64,000 nt of DNA from the NCBI GenBank assembly GCA_029378245.1, contig JARKIF010000005.1, forward strand, positions 3,087,344 through 3,151,343. The letters run 5' to 3'. This stretch comes from Roridomyces roridus (taxonomy: Eukaryota > Basidiomycota > Agaricomycetes > Agaricales > Mycenaceae). Below, piece after piece: positions 10,290 to 22,250 of the stretch (position 1 is the stretch's first letter; every line of letters starts with the position of its first letter). The translations under genes and the position numbers were made by a program. The notes beneath the pieces are model-generated. The model worked only from the letters and a program-made list of their open reading frames with translations, was not told where the DNA came from and did no database searches.

Positions 10290-11650
10290 CGTGTCACTTT
10301 AAGTATTCCCGTTGCTCTCGCTCGTTCCAGGACATCTTCCACGGCGTGTTCTCATCGGACTCGCCAGGAACGACTCCCTGGTCAACGTCGTGCGGCAGGC
10401 CCTTGCTGCCCAAACGAGCCTTGTCCAAGTCTTCTAGCCCGACTACGGCTTCAAAGCACTGCCGATGGGTTTCTGCAAGCTCAGCAATCTCCCGCGTCCT
10501 CTGCGTGTGCTGGGTGCCTTGCTCGGCCGAGGTGCGTCCTCGCATTGTCTTTTCTCTGCCGATACTGACATTTCCTCAGTCTTCCGTCCACCACGGCCTC
10601 TCGTGCGGCACGACCTCGGCGACATCGTGCGCTTCGTTGACATCTCCCTCGCCACTCTCACTCTACTACCGCAAGTCGAGTACACGCCTGGAGACAGATC
10701 TGCCACTGCCGTCGATGATTGCTGCGACTTCTTAGTCACATTCACCCGCTCCGATATACTTCTCTGGCCGCTTTCCTCCCAGGGGCCGACAAGGAGACCT
10801 CTACTACCGCCCCCACTCTCATCAGCGACTGCAACTTCCTATTCACATTCACTCAATCCGTTCCACTCGCCAACACCGCTCTCGGCGGCGACCATCACAC
10901 CGAAGTCAAGGATCCTCAAGTCGAAGAAACCTCCAACGTTCCGCCAGCGCGCCCATCGCTGGTGTCGTTTTAGGAGTCTGTACAGCTCGAAACGCTTCTC
11001 CAGGCACCTGTCGCCGAAGAGGAGAAGGCCTTTGTATTCATCGAAGATCTGAGTGTCGGGTCAGAGGGTGTGGGCACTTCCGAGTTGTGCGTATGGGGCG
11101 ACGAGGGCGACGCTGCAGGGGACGGTGATGCCGAGGACGATGAGCATTCGAGCGAGGAGTTTGTCCGGGAGCTAGAAGGGGATCACTAGGCCACACGGGT
11201 CGCCGCCCATTTCGGTACGTCTCTTTGCTGCTTCTCTCCATGTGCACTCACCATTCCCCGACAGCTGTACCCCGACTTCCGTCGCTTTCGATGCTAGCGG
11301 CCTGCCACGATGTGCACGAAGCGTTTCTCCTCAATATACTGGCCTCTCCCGCCAGCCCTACCCACTTGCCTGAACGATACAACGCGCGCCCCGGCCTTGA
11401 CCGTCCTTCCCTTCCCTTCACTCGCTCCCACCTCTACCACCACCCACCGAAGCAAGCAGCAGAGAAGGATCGACGCGCTATGCTCCTGGCCAAGGGACGC
11501 CTCGACGACGTAACCCGCTATCACCTTTACGACTTGGACGCATGGGGTATCATCAAGCGGAGGGTGGCGGGTTGTTTTTGCTTTGGGTGGAGGATGAACG
11601 ACGGGGGCGTGAGGTTGGGGAGGCGAGGGAGGCACTCGGGTCGGTGACTG
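10290..11650 (+). other. Unclassified plus-strand coding-like region
   Basis: Several plus-strand stretches look translated but belong to no family I know. One exon reads ALPMGFCKLSNLPRPLRVLG. After an apparent intron (10529-10579) it continues PPRPLVRHDLGDIVRFVDIS. Nearer 11000-11190 there is an acidic tail rich in D/E/G ending EEFVRELEGDH and a stop, and at 11440-11580 RRAMLLAKGRLDDVTRYHLY. An in-frame stop near 10440 and several frame changes mean that either many small introns are missed or the gene has decayed. Confidence 0.25.
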
Positions 11651-11923
11651 GGTTGGTGGTCAAGGTATCAGGCCGTGACTCTCTTCTTTCTTGCTTGCTC
11701 GAATGGACTTTCACATCATCTGTACCCTTGTATCATCTACTCGCTCGCTCACTGTATATTATCATCTATTAGCGAGTTGTACCAATCGTATTCTGTTGTG
11801 CTAGTTTCGATTTTGAATGGTGATGAAATGTGCTGTCGGTCGAGGAAGGGGTCTGCGCCCAATTGGGCAGGTCAATTTCTAAATCAAGTTTTAAAAGCCC
11901 TCGGGCAATTCTGTCCGCGAAAA

Positions 11924-13811
11924 CTACATATTCGTCGGCCTCGACACCAACTCGATCCCCGTCGATTGGCCAGCTTCCGATCCTCCACCTCCCCCAAAGT
12001 ACCGCTTGACCGCCTTCTGCAGCTTCGTGTCCTCGAATCCCTGATCGAGCGTCTCGAGGCTCAGTCCTTTCGTCTCGGGCTGCAATACAACGCAGACGAG
12101 GACGGTCAGCAGTGTGCAGGCACCAAACAAAAAGTAAGGTCCCGAGCTGGAGCGTTGCAGGAAGAGTGGGGTCGAGAATGCTATGACCCAATTCACGGCC
12201 TGAGGAAGATAGATTAGTTACAATCCATCGACGAGGAGGAAGAGTTCATTACCCAGTTAGCGCACTGCGCGAGACTGGTCGCAGCCGCGCGTGTACGTTT
12301 GGGCTGGATCTCGCTCGCGATGACCCGGGTCACGAGTGCCCAGCTCGAAACGAATGCAGCGATGAAGAGGTAGATGAGTGCGATGAGGGTACGTTTGCCC
12401 GCTTGCGTCTGTGCTGCGTCGGACGCGTAGAGCGAGCCCATGAGGAGCATGCATGCTGAGATGACGCTGCCTCCGCCGATCATTTGCGTGCGGCGCGACC
12501 CTGGAAGGTATCAGTACGTGGGCATGCCAGGCGTGAGGAAAAGGCGCACATTTGTCTTGAAAGCCTTGCGATAGGGCGGTGAGGACTACCATGACAATCC
12601 CCGACACTCCAGATGCAAGGAAAGTCGCTGTAGTCGTGGAAAGACCGGCTTGCTTGAAAAGCACTGGCGCGTACTACGGAACGGATGAGATCACGCCAAA
12701 GAGAGGAAACATCGACCTACGTAAAGTACAGCGTCAATACCAGATGCCTGTAGCTTCGTCAAGAAAAACAGCAAAGGAGAAGAAGCTCCAACGTACCTGC
12801 TGCATTGACATGAGGAACAGACCAAACAGAGTCCGGAATCGGACGTCCGTGGCGAACAGTTCTTTGACTTGCGAAACAAGGCTCCGTTTACAAGGCTCCG
12901 AGGGCGTCGCAGTGGAAACCTCATCTTCCTTGCGAACCTCGGCCAGTTGGAGCCCCAGCCGCAGCGCAGCGGCCTCTGCATCCCGAGAACGCCCCACGCT
13001 CAATAACCAATGAGGCGAATGCTCGAAGAAGGGCGTCCCGATGGCGAGCACGATAGCCACCACCGCCTGCAAACCGAGCGGCAGCCTCCAAGAGATACTG
13101 CCCGCATGCTTGATGGTGCCAAAGCAAGTGAAATATCCTTGAAGAGCTCAGGAGCTGATTCGACTGGGGCGCGGAGACACCCACCTGCAGCGATACCAGC
13201 GGTATTAAAGAGCTGGACAGTGGCCATTGCTCGACCACGTTTTGACGCGGGGGAGATCTCGGCCATGTAGACCGTGATACTGGATACGTATATTCCCTGG
13301 CCAAAGCCGGTGATGCATCTCCCAATGAAGAGCTAGCGAACGTGAATACAGCGTCCGAAGATGGATGACGGGACTGACCTGTGGTAGAGCCTTGGCAGAG
13401 CAGGCAATTGCACAACCAATCGCGAAGATGAAGGAACCCAAAGCGATCGTGTATGTACGAGAAATCCGATCCGATAACGCGCCAGAGCCAAAGGAAGCCA
13501 ACGCAGCGGTGGCAATGATACTCGAGACGAAGAGCCCTTGCACGGTGGCTGAAAGCGTCCCGAATTGTTCTTCGAATTGCGGCATGACGATTATGGGACC
13601 GATACTGAGATTGGGTCAGATTCATAGGTCCCCGTGCGCGTGAGGAGACGCACCTTCCGGTATCAAAACCCCACAAGAACCCCCCGAGCGCGGTAAAGAG
13701 TGAAGCCCAGACATAGTGCGATATCTTGTTGTTCTTGAAGACACGAACAAGCGGGGCGGTGCTGCTCGACGAGACTTGGAGTTGAATGCGGGGACGTGGC
13801 TCGAATTCCAT
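11924..13811 (-). CDS. MFS sugar/hexose transporter family protein
   Basis: A polytopic plasma-membrane permease of the sugar-transporter family. ATG 13811 opens a hydrophilic N-terminus, then a first membrane segment ALGGFLWGFDTG. Later exons give FGSGALSDRISRTYTIALGS (TM2-3 loop), GRCITGFGQGIYVSSITVYM followed by AEISPASKRGR, FFEHSPHWLLSVGR (PESPRWL-like), and a final exon with VLQPETKGLSLE and end at 11924. At least eight introns of about 50 nt are needed. Typical family members have 12 TM segments and about 520 residues, which matches. The substrate cannot be read from sequence; the PESPRW motif is altered. It is transcribed away from the H+-ATPase, which would supply the proton gradient such symporters use. 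Confidence 0.85.
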
Positions 13812-14572
13812 GGTCGGAAGAGGAGGAGAGAATTGGGTGCTCTCTTATGTCGCGCTTGCTGAGAAGACTCGAGTCACAAACTGAGCATGAGTAATCCACG
13901 GCTCTCATGAACGGTCCAAAGCCCGAGATCCGAAACCGAGGGTGAATTGGCGTCTATCGTGCTGCTTCGTCATCGTCGAATGTGGTGGAGGAAGAGTGAC
14001 ACCAAACAAGAAATCACACCCGCTCCTTTCGCCACCATCGCAACACCACCGTGTCTCCTTGCCTCGCTCTAAATCAGTATTGGACCCAAAAAATCAACTT
14101 CCTATACCTCCGACTTGCTCAGCTATGTCGAATGGCCATTAACGCGCATGCACTGCAGAGTGGCACGGTCTCCCAGTAACAATCTGCCCTTGGCGGTGAC
14201 TCGGCCGTAAAACCGAAAACAGCTGCTCCCATCTACAGTCGGCAGGCTGCAATTGATTCGCAAGGCCGTCAGCGCCGATCCTGCGGGCCGCTAAGGACGA
14301 TCTACTCTGCAATAATGTGTATGTGAGAACCATCCAACCTTTTCGGACGAGTCTTCCTGCGAGGCGCTTATTCCAAACTCGTCGGCCTTGTGGTGGTAAA
14401 TTTGAATCACGGCCAAAGTCCCTCACCCACCTCGAGACAGACCCGAATTGTGGGATTTACCAGCGCTCGGAAATCCTAAATAACCCCGAATGCACTGGGT
14501 AAATGGCTAAAGTGCCTCGTTTATTCTGGCATAAAAAGGACCCACCCCGACCGTCTGGATATCCATTTCACC
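13812..14572. promoter_or_regulatory. Divergent promoter region, MFS transporter / H+-ATPase
   Basis: These 761 bp lie between two divergent start codons. ATAAAAA at 14531-14537, about 40 bp before the H+-ATPase ATG, is a TATA-like candidate. No gene is supported inside. Confidence 0.4.
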
Positions 14573-17500
14573 ATGTCCAGGGACGAGCATCTTGTCAATG
14601 CTTCCGAGCGCGCGCGCCGCGAGTACCTCGACCATACAGCTACAACAGCTACGCAACCTCACGTCGACATGAGCACGATTGAGCTCACGGCCGAAGACCT
14701 TTACGACAAAGAAAGGGTCGACCTGGACACTCTCTGCATCGACGATGTCTTCAAGCTCCTTCGAAGCGACCACGACGGTCTTTCTGATGAAGAGGCCCAA
14801 CGTCGTTTGCAGTTTTTTGGGCCCAACAGACTCGAGCAGGAGGAGCAGAACCCGTTCTTGCAGGTGCGTCTAAAATATATTTTATTTTCTGCCATTAATT
14901 CCATCTCCAGTTCCTGTCGTTTATGTGGAACCCTCTCTCCTGGGTCATGGAGGCCGCCGCACTCGTGGCTATCGCCCTTTCCAACGGCCAGGGCCGCGCT
15001 CCAGATTGGGAGGACTTTCTCGGCATCACATTCCTCCTGCTCATCAACTCCTCGATCGGTTTCTACGAGGAGCGTGGTGCTGGGAACGCTGTCAAGGCGC
15101 TCATGGACTCACTTGCGCCGCGTGCCAAGGTCAAGCGCTCGGGGACGTGGTGCGACATTGAGTCCTCCGGTCTTGTTCCCGGCGACATCATTTCCTTCAA
15201 GATAGGGAATATCGTTCCCGCAGATTGTCGCCTGACCGAATCCATCAACGTCTCGATCGACCAAGCAGCTTTGACGGGCGAGGCTTTCCCTCAGACCAAG
15301 AAGCCTGGCGACCAATGCTTTTCGTGCGTTCCAGCTCAGACTATTTCTCGTTGTCCTGACATCTAATTAGAGGTTCTACCTGCAAGCAAGGAGAAGCCGA
15401 AGGGATCATAATATCCACCGGCATCAACACGTATTTCGGCCGTGCGTCATCTCTTGTTGGGCTCGAAGACGATTCCACCGGCCACCTCCAAAAAATTCTC
15501 GCACAAATCGGCTCCTTCTGTCTTGTCGTCATCGGCATCTTCGTCATCGCAGAGATCCTCGTTCTCTACGCCGGCTTCCGGTACGACTACCGCCGCGGCC
15601 TCGACAACATTCTCGTCCTCCTCATCGGCGGGATTCCCATCGCCATGCCGACCGTGCTCAGCGTAACGCTCGCCGTCGGTGCGCAGCAGCTGGCCAAGCA
15701 CAAGGCCATCGTGACGCGCATTACTGCCATCGAGGAACTTGCGGGTGTGACGATCCTCTGCTCGGACAAGACGGGCACCCTCACCACAAACAAGCTCACC
15801 ATAGATCGCGAGACCGTCGTTTCATATACGCCGCGCTTCAGCACAGAAGACATTATCCTTTTCGCTGCGTATGCTTCACGGACGGAGAACCAGGATGCGA
15901 TTGACGCCAGTGTGATCTTCGCTTTGGGAGATGCTGCCAAGGCGCGCGAGGGCATCGAGCTGCTCGACTTCAAGCCATTTAATTCCACCGACAAGCGGAC
16001 GGAGATTACCTACCGCGAGGTGGCGTCGGGGCAGCTCAAACGCATTTCCAAGGGCATGACGGTCAAGATTATGGATTTGTGCACCCGGGGCGTGTCCACG
16101 GAGCTGGAGGAGCGGCTGGAGGAGGATGTGAAAGAACATGCGAGACGTGGGTTGCGGTCGCTTGCCGTTGCGTATGAGGAAGTGGACGGAGACAACCCTA
16201 TGGCCGAGGGCAATGGTTTTGAGCTTATTGGACTTTTCGCGTTCTTCGATCCTCCGCGGGGTGATACCAAGCAGACTATTGACGATGCGCTAGGGTTGGG
16301 TGTCAAGATCAAAATGGTCACTGGCGACCAGTTGGCGATTGCGAAAGAGACGGGAAGGAGGCTTGGGATGGGGGACCACATGTACCCGGCGAGTTCGCTC
16401 AAAAATGGACCCGCCCCGGATTCGTCCTATGTGAATCTGGATGAGATGATCTTGGCTGCGGATGGTTTTGCGGGCGTGTTCCCTGAGCACAAGTATGATA
16501 TCGTCAAGCGGCTACAGGGGCTTGGGCATTTGGTAGCGATGACTGGTAAGTTTTTATTCTCTTGGTTTCTTTTCTAGCTGACGCAGACCATAGGTGACGG
16601 TGCCAATGACGCTCCCGCTCTATCCCGCGCCAACGTTGGGATCGCCGTGGAAGGCTCTACCGATGCAGCCCGCGGAGCCGCTGACATCGTTCTCACGGAA
16701 CCTGGTCTTTCGACCATCGTCCATGCTATCCGCGGCTCCCGTATCATCTTCCAGCGCATGCGCAACTACTCGATTTACGCTTGTGCAGTCACCATCCGTA
16801 TTGTCGTGTGCTTTGCGGTCCTGGCGTTTGCCTACAAGTTTGACTTTCCTCCATTCATGGTTTTGATCATTGCCTTGCTCAACGACGGCACAATCATGAC
16901 GCTCAGCGTGGACCGTGTGCTTCCGAGCAACACTCCAGATAGTTGGGACCTCGCTGAAATATTCAGCTTCGCGGTAGCTTATGGGCTCTATCTAACCTTG
17001 TCGACGTGAGTCTCCTTTCATTTCCGCCCCTTCCAATGCTGAAACTTCCATTAGCGTTAGTTTGGTTGTCATTGTCCTCGAGACGACTTTCTTCCAAGAC
17101 CATTTTGGCGTAACGCTGGGATCCTTCCCGGTGCAGCACAATGACACCCAACTGCACATGCTCGTATACCTCCAGGTCGCCATCATTTCACAAGCCCTCA
17201 TCTTCGTTACGCGCGCGCACGGATTCTTCTTCATGGAACGCCCGTCAACTGCTCTTCTCGCCGCCTTTTGCGTCGCCCAGCTCGTCTCAAGCATCATCGC
17301 GGCATATGCTGATTGGGGTTTCACCAAGATTCATCCTATCAGCGGCGGCTGGATTGGGATCGTTTGGGTCTGGGTAGGTGATTCCTTATTCTTGTTGCCG
17401 CCTGCTCATCAAGTTCCTAGAACATAATTTGGTTCATACCCCTCGACTGGATCAAATTCGCCATGAAAGCGACTGTGATCAAAGTCTTGCGGGAACGGCG

Positions 17501-17735
17501 TCTCAAGCAGCAGCTTGCGACTCCGTCGACCGGCCTAGCCCTCGCCCGCACCCGTACTTCAATTCACGAAAGCCTGTACTCGAACCGGGTTAGCTTTATC
17601 AGACGGGCAGCGCGGAAAGTGGGTTTTGGAGGCAAGATCTCGGTGCAGGCCGAGGAGTTGCAGCGGTTTGGGTCCATCCAGACACATAATGCGGGTGTGA
17701 CTCTTGCGAAGAATCCCAGCGTTCATGCGCCTTGA
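14573..17735 (+). CDS. Plasma-membrane H+-transporting P3A-type ATPase
   Basis: Six exons (14573-14863, 14911-15323, 15371-16545, 16594-17005, 17055-17373, 17421-17735) keep frame and give 974 aa, normal for plant-like fungal proton pumps. Motifs in order: TM1-2 near residues 100-160; actuator loop with TGEA at 219-222 (TGES in most P-type ATPases); [14 protein letters not shown]4 [12 protein letters not shown]; phosphorylation site [11 protein letters not shown] with D370; KGMT where many pumps have [30 protein letters not shown] hinge; then TM5-10. It extrudes protons using ATP and energises nutrient uptake, fitting its divergent sugar-transporter neighbour. The Ser-to-Ala change at 222 is notable, but Glu221, needed for dephosphorylation, is kept. 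Confidence 0.95.
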
Positions 17736-17885
17736 TTTGAGTATATCGAGAGAATGTAGTACTTGGCTTTATCTTATCTATCGCGCCCACGTGCCGCCTG
17801 ACACGATCGACGGTAGCGAACACGAGTCATTGACCAACCTAAGCGAGCGCTGATATAAAACCTACAGTAGTCTATCAGCGCTCTC

Positions 17886-19261
17886 ATGTCTGAATCCCCA
17901 CTCATCGAATACAGAGGCAACTGCCACTGCGCTGCTTTCAAGTTCACCTTCAAGGCACCTGAAATCAAGCAGACCTTCGCGTGTAATTGCAGCATCTGCC
18001 ACAAAGTGCGTTTTTCCTCCGTGGTTTTGTTGGCTACGTGCATTTTGAAAACGTGCATCCAGAATAGTTATTTGTGGGGCTTTCCTCCAGAGGGGATAGT
18101 TGTCGTCAAAGGGGATTTAGACAAGACCCTCAAGACTTACGAGTTTGGCAATCGCAAATTACTTCACAAGGTGCGTTTTTCTTTGCCCGATGTATCCAGA
18201 AATTTCAGACTGTTCTCAGTTCTGCCCCACCTGTGGTACTTCGGTCCTGGCGTGCAAGCCAGACGGGCGGGTCGAAGTCAATGTACAAACCTCTTCACAA
18301 ATCTCAGAACAAACGCGCTCACTACCCCATAGCTCCGATGTCTACACGAATTTGACGCCGTCCGTCTGCCCATTGGAGCTACCAGCAACCTTGCCTCCAA
18401 GGAACCGCTCTACAATGTCCCCGAGCCCGTTCAATTTGACTCCGTGCTCGAGGGAGCGATCGTCTACCAAGGAAGCTGCCACTGTGGTGCCATCCGCTAC
18501 GCGCACATCGCCTCTGAGCCGCTCAAAGAAAGGACTGAATGCAATTGCAGCATCTGCACTCGAGTCAGCCTTTTTTTCTCTCTTCCCATTACACGCTATG
18601 TATTCAATAGGTGCGTTCAAAGTTGACGAGGCGGACCCGGTGTGGAATCCGTTGCGGATTTCACACCGGATTTTTCACACCGGGTTTGTTCCTCACCGAC
18701 TTTTTATCCGGTGAGCGAAACCCATTGTGGCCAAAACCCATTGTGATGGGTTTCTGCCGAGTTCCTTCGTCGGTAATCACCGGATCAGCGGGTAGCGCTT
18801 CTTAGGCGCTGTCAAACCAGCCATCACAACAGGTTTTAACTTTGAACGCACCATCCAAAAAACCCGGTGCGACAGTCGTTGAGAAAACCAAAAACCCGTT
18901 GCACAACCCGTTGCACACCGGGTCAAATTTTAACTTTGAACGCACCTAATATTGAACTCACCAGGACGGAGTAGCGTGGATCTACCCGGGCTTAACATCC
19001 GGCGTCATCTTCGAAGGCCTTTCCTCCCTAACCGAATATACCTTGCCCGTCAAAGAGCCCGTCGTGTATCACGGATTCTGCTCCATCTGCGGCGTCTCCA
19101 TTCGGGAACGATTCGAGCCAGGAGAAATAAACCGCGATCGAAAAGTTGCTCTGAATGCCCGGACGATAAACGATCCAGGAGGGACGGTGGATTTGGACAA
19201 GCTGGAACTTGTTATCTTTGATGGAAAAGCAGTCTTGCCGGCGTACGATGCGGGGTGGTAA
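17886..19261 (+). CDS. Tandem GFA/CENP-V domain protein
   Basis: Two glutathione-dependent formaldehyde-activating (GFA, Mss4-like) zinc domains in one gene. Domain 1 is built from exons 17886-18006, about 18063-18172 and about 18222-18282: GNCHCAAF, CNCSICHK, then FCPTCGTSV. A linker exon leads into domain 2: GSCHCGAI, CNCSICTR and, after a long intron, FCSICGVSIRERF, ending ...AYDAGW at 19261. All cysteine pairs expected for zinc binding are present in both domains. GFA proteins bind thiol adducts such as S-hydroxymethyl-glutathione; the actual substrate is unknown. The intron at about 18566-18959 is enlarged by a 337-bp MITE, but its donor and acceptor stay usable and phase 0 is preserved. 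Confidence 0.8.
18610..18946. mobile_element. 337-bp MITE with TA target duplication
   Basis: Terminal inverted repeats start GGTGCGTTCAAAGTT and end AACTTTGAACGCACC. A second inverted block, ACCCGGTGTG / CACACCGGGT, lies a few bases inside. The element is flanked by TA on both sides (18608-18609 and 18947-18948), as for Tc1/mariner-type insertions. It has internal CCCATTGTG and CACACCGG repeats and no coding capacity. It sits in an intron of the tandem GFA gene. Confidence 0.8.
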
Positions 19262-19325
19262 GATAGAATTAGTTGAATAGACAGGATGTCTTTCGGGCGT
19301 TGAAATAGGCGAAGACTACTTACGC

Positions 19326-19345
19326 AGAGAGAGAGAGAGAGAGAG
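19326..19345. repeat. (GA)n microsatellite
   Basis: An uninterrupted GA dinucleotide run of about 20 bp, inside segmental duplication copy 1. Copy 2 lacks it. Confidence 0.9.
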
Positions 19346-19634
19346 GAAAATCTCGAATTATGTTCCAGTACTAAGCGCGCGCAAAGTGGGCGGGATTACT
19401 CACCAGGGATTTAGCGAATGCGGTATTGATCCTTGAACTCTCGGCCCATTATAAGTTCCCAGCACTCAGACAGTGGGATTGAAGTAGAGGACAAGAGTAG
19501 ATGAATCACATGTCAAATCTTGGTGGACACGATCGACGCAACGCGCCTGTTTTGGGCGATATCTTTCGAGCATCGGTTTCGAGTCGGCGATCTCACAGTG
19601 ACAAGTGCATATAGTATCAAAAGCGAACTAAATA

Positions 19635-19722
19635 CTACAGGTGGGGAATATAAATGCTCCAATTCACGTCCACGAATGCAGATGCCGGGAGGGATCGCAG
19701 CGCAGAAAATGGAAGTGCAATG
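19635..19722 (-). pseudogene. 3'-end relic of the conserved membrane-protein gene
   Basis: The minus strand reads LIALPFSALRSLPASAFVDV and then NWSIYIPHL with a stop at 19635-19637. It is nearly identical to the C-terminus of the intact gene at 40971-42211. The remainder is deleted here. Confidence 0.75.
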
Positions 19723-20770
19723 AGGAGTGCGCTCTGTCAACAGCGACAGCCCTCCCAGTGTCCAGCCTGAATGTGTACAGCAAGGAGACGGAACCGTGAC
19801 GAGCAAACAATGGAGTCGGGCCCAAGACAGAACGGTTGAGAGTCGGACGCGAGGGTCAGTCGTAAAGTCTGGTGAGCTGCGGAGTCTCGGTTCAATCTTC
19901 AGTCGCGACTCAGTCGATGGTGGAAGAAGAAGAAATCGAAAATCGGGAGCGTGGCTGTACTGATGCGCCATCACCGATGACCGACTCAAAGTCCATGATA
20001 CATACACGACATACTTACAGAACCAGCGCCGCCGCCGTTGAATATGAAAACAAGAAGGTACCAAGGTGCGAAATTTGTTGCATTAGAAGCTCATATACAC
20101 CCACCCCCACACAAGGATACACCTGAGTCTCTTCACCCGCCCCCCTCGTTGCTGCATCCTACGCCTCCGTCGCACAATCATACTGGACACCCTCCCACCT
20201 AAGCACATTCTCCTCCTCCTCCCGATGATATACACCCTCGCCTCCCCTCCCCAATATTCACACATCTCCCCGCCTTCCCCATCTGCACCTCCTCCGCCCG
20301 AAGCTTTGATACTGCCTCTCGCGATCCACATCCTCCTGATCACATGACACACACTCCACCACTCTCTCCTCCTTCTCCGACCCGTTACAAACAAGCACAC
20401 ACCGACCACCCTTCCCCTTCCCTTCCTCTCTATCCTCCACCTCCCGAATCCGCAACCAGTGCTCCGTCCGTGGGCACGAGAAGAATACAAGGCGCCAGAC
20501 AGGGGCGATGATGATGCCGATACTGGTCTTGAGAGTCTTCAATCATACCTAAGCCAAGCCGGGGCGAGGGTGGTGGAAGTCGAGAGATGTGGCTATTGGG
20601 TCCAAGCTCGGGCCTGTGTCGGAGATGGTGGTAACGTGGTACCGGAAAGCAGAGTGACGAGGAGGGATGGTTAAGCAGAGATGAGGATCGACGAAGAACC
20701 AGAGCGAGGACCGAGACGAGCGCAACACACCGACAGCGAGCAACAACCCACCACCCTCCCTCCACACCCC

Positions 20771-21235
20771 TTAGAACTCTGGCCGAAGCCCAATGACTTG
20801 GATATCCGTTATCGCACACCACCGATAGAATCCGTCGCCACCGTCTTGCGCGCTATCGCCAGCCTTGACACTCTTCTCGTTGGGAGCCTTGGAGAACGCT
20901 GAAAGCCAGGCGATGAAACCCGACCGTCTTGACGCGTTCGCGGAGCTGCAGCCGCCGCTGATGCTGACAAGGGTCGACATGCCACCCTTCTTGACCGAGA
21001 AGCAACGAGCGCCGGAGACGCTGGAGACGCTGGGGCTGTCGACCTGGACCAGGAATTGAGCGTCTTGAAGAGGCCGAGGTGTCGAGGCGGACTTGTCGGT
21101 GCTCTTGACGCACTGGATGAGGGCTTCGAGAACACCGGGACGAAGTGCATGGAGCGCGTTGGAGACGAAAGAGGTCAATGGGTCTTGCGGGCACGACTCG
21201 CCGGCCTTGATTAGCTCGCAGTTGGCGGCCTAGGG
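20771..21235 (-). other. Hypothetical minus-strand ORF downstream of the kinase relic
   Basis: An open frame of about 150 codons just behind the kinase C-terminus, in frame with it after a stop: ELIKAGESCPQDPL, LRPGVLEALIQCVKS, then FLVQVDSPSVSSVSG and FIAWLSAFSKAPNEK. Family unknown. It could be a readthrough extension of the kinase or a separate exon. Confidence 0.3.
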
Positions 21236-22250
21236 CACGTAGGGCGTGGGCGGGACCCAAGGGACGTCGACGTCGTGGCACGCAACAGCGTTCCAGTCGC
21301 TGCATAGGATTTCAGAAAGAATGAATAAGGAAAGCAGGGGCACTTACACGGCAGCAAAGTACTCGTGCTCCTTCACACCCGCCATGTTCATTCTCATCGC
21401 CCCGTCCTTCATCAATAAGCCGCGAATAAGGTACTTTGTCGCCTCGTCAAGACGATCCGATCCCCCTTGCGGAAGTCGATAGCGTTAAACGAGTTGAGCG
21501 CAGCTGGGTCGCTGACGTTCCCAAACGGCATCCGCCCAGTGCTCAGACGGAAACGCAGCATCCCGAGGGCCCATAGTCATGCATTTGAAGAACGAGCCGC
21601 TCGTCGCGTCCGGGTCGACGTCGAGTAACACAAAGGGAGGCTCGATGCCACCGTACATGAGCGTACCCTGGTAGGACCTCGCGAGCCCAAGGTCGCCCAG
21701 AACGACGCTACCCTCCTCCGACAAGAAGATATTGGATGGCTTGATGTCGCGGTGGACGAAACCGATCGAGTGAAGGGCGTCGACAGCGGTGACCTGTAAC
21801 GTAGTGAGCTCAAGATAACGCAAGCGTCAATGCAGACGTACGAGGCGTGCCATGTAGAACTTGACCCGCTCCACTCATCGCTCGTCCTTGTAGATTTGCC
21901 AAATGACTCGCCAGATCCTTCCCGCGCACCATGGCTACAATCACGCGGTGAGCTGGGCATCCATGAAAGAATTGGCGACTGCGTACGGTTAGGAGGTATG
22001 CCTTTTTGGAGCCCTTCCAAGACGCAGCCGGCAACAGGAGCATACGAGGGGCGTCCCGGTGCCGTGCGATAGACTTGAGGGCGATCTGCTCCGCGTGGGA
22101 TGTCGGAGAGTAGAGTCGGGGCGGGAGCTCTTGAGGGTGTAGAGACGCCCATAGGCCTTGTCGCGAACGAGAAAGACGGAGCATGAGCTGTTTTGAGACA
22201 GCTTGAGGAGCGGGTTGAAAGCATTGACGGAGACGCTGTCGAGGGGGCTC
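21236..22250 (-). pseudogene. AGC-like protein kinase, degraded
   Basis: The minus strand carries kinase signatures in order: CSVFLVRDKAYGRLYTLKS (glycine-loop region, degraded), EQIALKSIARHRDAPRMLLL (alpha-C), [19 protein letters not shown] (catalytic loop), [14 protein letters not shown] (DLG in place of DFG), and the AGC-style end HEYFAAV...DWNAVACHDVDVPWVPP and PYVP before a stop near 21231. Frames change at least twice before the catalytic loop. The activation-segment region is open but lacks a clear APE. Most likely an inactive relic. Confidence 0.55.

Larger units (their letters stand above)
19225..20510. repeat. Segmental duplication A, copy 1 (with internal deletion)
   Basis: From the last codons of the GFA gene onward this segment matches 40585-43155. 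Examples are GATTTAGCGAA, GATGAATCACATGTCAAAT, GCGCCTGTTTTGGGCGA and the C/T-rich stretch after TATATACACCCACCCCCAC. Copy 1 lacks about 1.3 kb present in copy 2 (roughly 41060-42390), removing most of a minus-strand gene. The 20.1-20.5 kb part is pyrimidine-rich and encodes nothing I recognise. Confidence 0.75.

Noticed and set aside
12921..13811. One uninterrupted 296-codon reading through the MFS start
   Set aside because: Only the first exon is meaningful. Downstream it runs through introns; transporter motifs lie in other frames.
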